The position numbers were made by a program, and so were the translations under genes. Shown here one piece after another: positions 28,581 through 32,281 of a stretch of 32,281 nt of DNA. The DNA comes from Okeania sp. SIO2C9 (GTDB lineage Bacteria; Cyanobacteriota; Cyanobacteriia; Cyanobacteriales; Microcoleaceae): NCBI RefSeq assembly GCF_010672455.1, contig NZ_JAAHGO010000001.1, positions 1 to 32,281 on the forward strand, read 5' to 3'. The first letter of the stretch is position 1. Each line of letters starts with the position of its first letter. The notes under the pieces are model-generated. The model was not told where the DNA came from. It was given only the letters and a program-made list of their open reading frames with translations, and did no database searches.

Positions 28581-29054
28581 AATTCCCGCAATACTTCGCC
28601 CTTGATTTTTTTGACTCAGGCAAATTTGCTCAACTTCCTACAAATACTGAGTCCGAAAATTATTGTTCCTCAAGCAGTAGCTACAGAAATTAAAGCCTAC
28701 GGCAACACAGATGTAACTGCCCAAATGTTAGCTTAAACAGATTGGTTGGTTGTGACTCAAACTCCTACTATTCCTGCTGTGATTAAAAGTTGGGATTTAG
28801 GAGGAGGAGAACCAGAGGTTTTGAGTTGGGGATACCATCATCCCAATACAGAAGTGATTATTGATGATTTAGCTGCTAGTCGTTGTGCCCAGGCGTTAGG
28901 AATTCTAGTTAGAGGTACTTTGGGTTTAGTTTTAACTGCCAAACAACGAGGAGTAATTTCAGAAGCACGTCCAGTTTTAGAACAGTTACGGTTGTCTGGA
29001 ATGTATCTATCGGAGAAATTAATGAATCAAGTCTTGATGTCAGTGGGAGAGTAA
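28573..29054 (+). pseudogene. DUF3368 PIN-like toxin, inactivated
   Basis: The start MAEIPAI overlaps the antitoxin stop and then shifts frame. The toxin frame resumes at about 28593 (TSPLIFLTQANLLNFLQILS, then PKIIVPQAVATEIKAYGNTD), is interrupted by a TAA at 28734-28736 (after AQMLA), and continues to the normal end (TDWLVVTQTPTIPAVIKSWD ... LMNQVLMSVGE). Compared with family members as I remember them, about 10 bp encoding the VVN-like residues before the first PIN acidic strand is missing. The C-terminal 102 codons remain open but lack the N-terminal acidic site. Two independent lesions mean no active toxin is made. Confidence 0.88.
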
Positions 29055-29067
29055 TTTTCATAAAATG

Positions 29068-29205
29068 GCGATCGCAATTTATGGAAGTAATTTGTATGCG
29101 CTTGGCTGAAACTTTTACTATAATTGAATTTGAGCTGCTAAACAATTTAGGTAAATTTCACAGTCCATAAACTTCACAAGTGCAGTGTCTACGAATTAAT
29201 CAAGG
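29068..29205 (+). repeat. Direct repeat, copy 1 (~137 bp)
   Basis: It begins GCGATCGC, runs through CTATAATTGAATTTGAG and CATAAACTTCA, and ends GTGCAGTGTCTACGAATTAA. A second copy in the same orientation is at 31740-31875. Each has a short frame (MEVICMRLAETFTIIEFE here, MKLICTRLTETITIIEFE there), too short to call a gene. Confidence 0.85.
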
Positions 29206-29208
29206 TTT

Positions 29209-29602
29209 AATACCAATTTGAAAAAAGAATGTTACGAATAGTCATATCAAATCCGGTAGCATCGGTGTTATTCAGTCTTTAAAGATAAGAGTCTATACTG
29301 TAGGGGCGAATGGCCATTTGCGTTCCGCAAAGCTGCCGAATCGCGCCCTTACCGATTGTATGACTATCAACAGAATTATATTACTCCGAAGCCAACGGAT
29401 TTGATATCAGAAGAATAAAAATACTTTACAGGATATTCCATTTGACAAAAAAGATGATTTATGACCTGAAAATGGGATTTAATTCATTCCCATACGACTC
29501 CTGACTCCTGACTCCCCCTCCCAGGAGGGGAGGGGTTAGGGGTGGGTTGACTCCTAAGAAATATCCTAGCTATTCGTAGCAAACATTTATCAATTTGGTA
29601 TA
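29209..29602 (+). repeat. MITE-like element, copy C, carrying a nested second element
   Basis: The left end AATACCAATTTGAAAAAAGA plus ATGTTACGAATAG and the right end CTATTCGTAGCAAACATTTA plus TCAATTTGGTAT are imperfect inverted repeats. The ends and interior match copy A (17286-17480) except for 29244-29407, which is a different element inserted after AATAGT. Confidence 0.72.
29244..29407. repeat. Nested MITE-like element with ATATCAAATCCG ends
   Basis: ATATCAAATCCG and CGGATTTGATAT form perfect 12-bp inverted ends of a 164-bp element. The interior includes a GGGGCGAATGGCCATTTGCG-like segment. The ends are shared with 20221-20366. Its position inside another repeat shows relative age: it arrived later. 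Confidence 0.75.
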
Positions 29603-29623
29603 AAGGATTCTTAAAGCAGCTCA

Positions 29624-29701
29624 AGTGGTCTTAGCGCAAGCTTTTGTGGCGAAACTACTGATCGCCCAAATCACAGTATTGGTATCTAAGGTAATTCGCA
29701 T
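29624..29701 (-). pseudogene. PIN-domain toxin remnant
   Basis: From an ATG at 29701 the reading is MRITLDTNTVIWAISSF, which matches the first strand and acidic residue of a PIN ribonuclease domain, and then stops at a TGA after 26 codons. Nothing recognisable follows. It starts four bases after the end of the AbrB-like pseudogene, as expected for a VapBC-like antitoxin/toxin operon. The assignment rests on a short stretch. Confidence 0.55.
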
Positions 29702-29705
29702 CAAC

Positions 29706-30020
29706 TTAAGTTAACCTTAGTTTCTCCTGCTTATAGGATTTAATTTCTGCTTGAATTTCACCCTCAGAAATCGGAGCAATTTCATTAAATTGAGCGAGGC
29801 GATCGCAGATGGCAAACAAACGTCAATCAGGCTCACGATTAACTCCTTTCTGCGTCTTAATCATATTCTCAGCAGCCGACTTTTTCACTCGTTTGAAAAT
29901 AATAGTATCTTCATCTTGTCACAAGACAAATTCATCCCCTGGTTGTAACTGAGACCGAATTTATGACGATAACTCTAACCGCCCATTTTTTGTTGCTTGA
30001 ATCACGGTTTTTGATCTCAT
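29706..30020 (-). pseudogene. AbrB/MazE-like antitoxin, three nonsense codons
   Basis: The frame from ATG 30020 (AGGAGT ~8 bases upstream) reads MRSKTVIQATKNGRLELSS-stop-IRSQLQPGDEFVL-stop-QDEDTIIFKRVKK ... NREPD-stop-RLFAICDRLAQFNEIAPISE ... EKLRLT and ends at TAA 29706-29708. It is 104 codons with in-frame stops at codons 20 (29961-29963), 34 (29919-29921) and 66 (29823-29825) and no frameshift. The first part is a SpoVT/AbrB swapped-hairpin domain (LxLPxExRxxLxxGDxFxL pattern); the tail is typical of the antitoxin's toxin-binding region. Inactive as it stands. Confidence 0.8.
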
Positions 30021-30150
30021 TTTTTTTACTCCTAATTTTCCTAATTTCTTGGGAAAATCAGCCTAACTTTTTACCATATCGATCCAGCGATCCATTAATT
30101 CCTGATATTTAGAACCACGGATCTATCTATAAGGGTAGGCAGCGATCGCA

Positions 30151-30390
30151 CTAACCACTAACAGCATTACCCCCCCGCTCCTCCTCTAATAATTCCTCTA
30201 GCTTTGCTCTCACTTTGTTCGACCAATCAGGTAAGTTTTTCACACTAACCAGCATCTCCTCATCAACCTTTACTGTTAGATTTTTGTTTTTAGGTTTACC
30301 GGGGACTGCGGGCTTGTAGCTCCAGTTAACTATGTCAGGATTGCCCCCTGGTCTACCTGCTGGTTTATATTTTCTTTTGCTATTGGACAT
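30151..30390 (-). CDS. Small basic protein, possible ribbon-helix-helix
   Basis: This 79-aa protein has a basic, Pro/Gly-rich N-terminus (SNSKRKYKPAGRPGGNPD, GKPKNKN). A C-terminal segment (LTVKVDEEMLVSVKNLPDWS, then NKVRAKLEELLEEE) has the strand-helix-helix order of ribbon-helix-helix repressors; this is a guess from pattern only. The ATG at 30390 has GAGG spaced by CCAAAAT. The same GAGGCCAAAAT leader stands before the divergent 311-aa gene, which suggests matched expression of the two. It may bind the shared intergenic region. It lies downstream of nothing else on its strand. No family was recognised with certainty. Confidence 0.6.
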   Translation of the reverse strand: MSNSKRKYKPAGRPGGNPDIVNWSYKPAVPGKPKNKNLTVKVDEEMLVSVKNLPDWSNKVRAKLEELLEEERGGNAVSG

Positions 30391-30422
30391 ATTTTGGCCT
30401 CTTGTAGTTTTTCCTTATTATA

Positions 30423-30511
30423 TCAGGTAGTTTAGGTAAAATTTTTATAAAAATATATTTACATTTTACAAGTAGTCTTATTATCATAATATAGAGGGTA
30501 ATCAAACTACC
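30423..30511. promoter_or_regulatory. Inverted GGTAGTTT sites around a promoter-like sequence
   Basis: A promoter-like pair for the rightward gene, TTTACA (30465-30470) and TAATAT (30487-30492) with a 16-base spacer, sits between GGTAGTTT (about 30426-30433) and AAACTACC (about 30504-30511). The inverted sites could be an operator for a regulator such as the small basic protein. Inferred from sequence alone. Confidence 0.4.
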
Positions 30512-30520
30512 CACAAAAAG

Positions 30521-30565
30521 AAAAGGGACATCACCCAAGGCTATGAACCATGTAATGTCCCTTTT
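30521..30565 (+). promoter_or_regulatory. Leader hairpin upstream of the 311-aa gene
   Basis: AAAAGGGACAT (30521-30531) is perfectly inverted as ATGTCCCTTTT (30555-30565), an 11-bp stem with a 23-nt loop. It lies in the presumed 5' leader, about 20 bases before the AGGAGG of the next gene. The short run of T at the end could make it a weak attenuator; it could also be a protein-binding site. It is unlike the dispersed palindromes elsewhere in the window. Confidence 0.6.
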
Positions 30566-30594
30566 GTGAAAACCAATAGCCATAGGAGGCCAAA

Positions 30595-31530
30595 ATGATT
30601 TTCTTTATAAATCCAATTTCAATTATATTACAAAATTTCAGCCAAGACAAGGCTTTATTACGAGCCTACTTGGGCCTAACAAAATCAATGGCCACTAAAC
30701 CAAGTACTAATTCAGTAAACGAAACACGATTTTACTATAACCGCTTATTAGGCTACTTAATCCACCACCTAGAAAAAACGATCGCTGAGATTGAGGCTGC
30801 CGATACCTACATAGAACAGCAAGAGCAACACAAAAGCAATTCAGAGACTACCTACACCCCACAGGAGGCACAAGCATATGACAGTTTATTTGGTGAACAG
30901 CCTCCACAAGATACACCAGAATCTGATAAAATCGAATCACTATACTCTAATGAGACAGAAATAACTAAGGTAAATGCAGCCTCTAATAAAATCTCAGAAA
31001 AAAATCGGCAGCAATCCATAGAAAAAAATTCTCCAGCTCAAACCGAAACTTTAGAAGCTGATGAAGTGGAAGGGAGTGAAACTAGGAGTAGTTTGCAACA
31101 ACCTGAACCTACTCTCACTGAACTGAAGCAGCAGCTATTATCTAAGAAAAATAAATCACAACTAGAGCAATTCAAGTCAGAGATAGGAGCTCAGAAGGCT
31201 CTTGAGATTTGGGACAGCTGCACAATTCCTGAGCGCAACCTGATCAAATGTATTAACGCTACCACTAAAAAAGGAGCCTTACCTTTTGATTTAGTTTGTT
31301 GGGTTAACCCTAAAGGAAGACGAGAGATAGGTCGCTATGTTGGGTTTTACCGTGGAGGTAAACAGTGTAAAGAGAACGAACGAGTGATTTATCTACCAAA
31401 GCATGACACATTCAAAGTCGTGGACAAGCGATCGCTCAAAGGAGTAGGTGCAAAGTCTCAAAAACCTTGCCCTCCTGACCTGGCGACTAAGTTAGAAGCT
31501 GCATTAGAAGCACAACCAGAACCAGAGTAA
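30595..31530 (+). CDS. Unknown 311-aa protein with conserved-looking C-terminal domain
   Basis: The ATG at 30595 is preceded by AGGAGG (30584-30589), the strongest ribosome-binding site in the window. Residues 1-75 are helical (ETRFYYNRLLGYLIHHLEKT and IAEIEAADTYIEQQEQ). Residues 80-175 are a low-complexity acidic linker. Residues 180-295 look folded (ALEIWDSCTIPERNLIKCIN, then FDLVCWVNPKGRREIGRYVG, YRGGKQCKENERVIYLPKHD). This last part is basic, with four Cys, and could be a small nucleic-acid-binding domain. I recognise no family. It is divergent from the small basic protein and flanked by toxin-antitoxin remnants, which suggests plasmid or mobile-island origin. After the TAA the frame continues open for 57 codons with similar composition. 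Confidence 0.75.
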   Translation: MIFFINPISIILQNFSQDKALLRAYLGLTKSMATKPSTNSVNETRFYYNRLLGYLIHHLEKTIAEIEAADTYIEQQEQHKSNSETTYTPQEAQAYDSLFGEQPPQDTPESDKIESLYSNETEITKVNAASNKISEKNRQQSIEKNSPAQTETLEADEVEGSETRSSLQQPEPTLTELKQQLLSKKNKSQLEQFKSEIGAQKALEIWDSCTIPERNLIKCINATTKKGALPFDLVCWVNPKGRREIGRYVGFYRGGKQCKENERVIYLPKHDTFKVVDKRSLKGVGAKSQKPCPPDLATKLEAALEAQPEPE

Positions 31531-31704
31531 CCAACAGTTCAGGAAATAGCCAATAATGACTTCACAGGGTTAGCATCTGCCTCAAAGTTCCAAAATGCTT
31601 CAGAGATTGGAAGCAAGCCAGAGTCGCAACCATCAGAGTCAAACGTAGAAGTACAAACAGAACTAGACCTCAAAACCGAACCAGCGCTAGGAAAAAAAAT
31701 CTGA
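31531..31704 (+). pseudogene. In-frame continuation of the 311-aa gene after TAA
   Basis: Directly after the TAA at 31528-31530 the same frame reads PTVQEIANNDFTGLASASKF and further to SESNVEVQTELDLKTEPALG-KKI, ending at TGA 31702-31704. The Glu/Pro/Gln/Ser-rich composition matches the preceding AQPEPE tail. The simplest reading is that the TAA is a recent nonsense change (from CAA or GAA) and the ancestral protein had about 369 aa; chance openness or read-through are alternatives. Confidence 0.5.
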
Positions 31705-31739
31705 AGCCATCGCTAGACCACTGTTATAACTGATTGCGG

Positions 31740-31875
31740 GCGATCGCCAGTAATGAAACTAATTTGTACGCGCTTGACTGAAACTATTACTATAATTGAA
31801 TTTGAGGTGCTAAAATTCATGTGAATTTCACAATCCATAAACTTCAGAAGTGCAGTGTCTACGAATTAATAAGGG
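31740..31875 (+). repeat. Direct repeat, copy 2 (~137 bp)
   Basis: This is the second copy of the repeat at 29068-29205, same orientation, from CGATCGC to GTGCAGTGTCTACGAATTAA, with scattered substitutions. The two copies bound a segment of about 2.8 kb. Confidence 0.85.
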
Positions 31876-31892
31876 CAATCTAGAAATGAAAG

Positions 31893-32150
31893 CCTTATAT
31901 AGAATCCGGTTATACAGTATATGTATAGAACCCATTTAGTATCTTTGTGCACGGTACGGGTTTTTGGCTGCGGCGGGTGCAGAACTCAGAACCCAGAAGC
32001 TAGAGAAACAGGTGGAGGGGGAAAAGGTAGAAATTTGCCTCCTTCCCTCTCCCCATCTCCCCATCTCCCGATCTCCCGATCTCCCCATCTCCCGATCTCC
32101 CCATCTCCCCATCTCCCCAAATAAGTCTTCAACCGGATTATATATTACAG
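31893..32150. repeat. Inverted-repeat element with CTCCCCAT minisatellite
   Basis: TATATAGAATCCGGTTATAC near 31895 and CAACCGGATTATATATTA near 32131 are inverted ends. The interior has an array of CTCCCCAT/CTCCCGAT units (about 32048-32118), the reverse complement of the array at the start of the window. Open frames over the array are repeat-derived. The element is related to 20221-20366. Confidence 0.7.
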
Positions 32151-32179
32151 GGTACACAACCTGAAATGGTTAAATCGAA

Positions 32180-32231
32180 ACGGGAAGCCGACTTCCCTAT
32201 AGGATTTTCACCCTCTACTCTTGAGTAGAGG
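32180..32231 (-). terminator. Two hairpins at the end of a leftward gene
   Basis: CCTCTACTC-TT-GAGTAGAGG (32212-32231) overlaps the stop codon of the partial gene at the window edge. GGGAAG-CCGA-CTTCCC (32182-32197) lies just beyond, followed on the minus strand by GTTTCGATTT. Together they may form the transcription end; the T-tract is interrupted. Confidence 0.45.
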
Positions 32232-32280
32232 AAATTTTCTGACGGCGACTAACCGTTAAACCAGCAACTACTACACCTAA
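32215..32280 (-). CDS. C-terminus of a possible PEP-CTERM-like protein (partial)
   Basis: The minus-strand frame entering the window reads LGVVVAGLTVSRRQKISSTQE and stops at TAG. A short hydrophobic stretch followed by an Arg-Arg-rich end is the pattern of PEP-CTERM sorting signals (membrane helix then basic cluster), which lead to cleavage and surface display. The PEP motif itself would lie outside the window, so this is only a suggestion. Confidence 0.4.
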   Translation of the reverse strand, partial: LGVVVAGLTVSRRQKISSTQE

Positions 32281-32281
32281 A

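Noticed and set aside
29751-29948. 65-aa plus-strand frame
   Set aside because: It lies opposite the AbrB-like pseudogene, whose homology on the minus strand explains the sequence better.
30380-30583. 67-aa minus-strand frame in the divergent promoter region
   Set aside because: It overlaps the leader hairpin and promoter of the 311-aa gene and the start of the small basic gene, without its own translation signal.
28573-31704. Stop-codon recoding as an explanation for the many in-frame stops
   Set aside because: Both TAA and TGA are affected, one gene also has a frameshift, and genes just outside the island show no such stops, so decay is simpler.

Overview
The window looks like an accessory, repeat-rich stretch of the chromosome of a filamentous cyanobacterium, probably of the Moorena/Okeania/Lyngbya/Trichodesmium kind. 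The reasons are many HIP1 sites (GCGATCGC), an SLH-OprB type outer-membrane porin, a TPR-CHAT protein, pentapeptide-repeat proteins, and long AT-rich spacers full of 7-8 bp tandem repeats and short inverted-repeat elements. The genus is an inference. No rRNA, tRNA, CRISPR array, complete transposase or replication origin was seen.

Layout. (1) 1-577: minisatellite and unassigned sequence. (2) 578-2297: a TetR/AcrR regulator and a peroxiredoxin-like protein, both on the plus strand. (3) 2632-14078: a minus-strand block with a membrane fusion protein (MFP), a GT-C glycosyltransferase, a C-terminal fragment of a second MFP copy, a secreted TPR-CHAT protein and an RND efflux pump, followed by a small membrane protein. 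MFP and RND could form one efflux system with an outer-membrane channel encoded elsewhere. (4) 14753-17285: an iron-uptake-type porin whose last 38 codons are repeated downstream in a 234-bp array. (5) 17533-20046: two pentapeptide-repeat paralogues, the first broken by a 4-bp duplication. (6) 20742-27885: a beta-rich hypothetical protein, a secreted trypsin-like protease with TPRs, a membrane-anchored coiled-coil protein, acylphosphatase, a class I aminotransferase and an ARMT1/DUF89 phosphatase. (7) 28329-31704: a decaying accessory island with a UPF0175/DUF3368 toxin-antitoxin pair (toxin broken), an AbrB-like/PIN-like pair (both broken), and a divergent pair made of a small basic protein and a 311-aa unknown protein with a structured leader. 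Part of this island lies between two copies of a ~137-bp direct repeat. (8) 31890-32281: another minisatellite-bearing inverted-repeat element and the possible end of a PEP-CTERM-like gene.

The most unusual points are the matched expansion of 26-residue repeats on both arms of the MFP hairpin, the array of porin C-terminal cassettes, the divergent unknown pair in the island, nested MITE-like elements, and small palindromes with a conserved core and compensatory stem changes.
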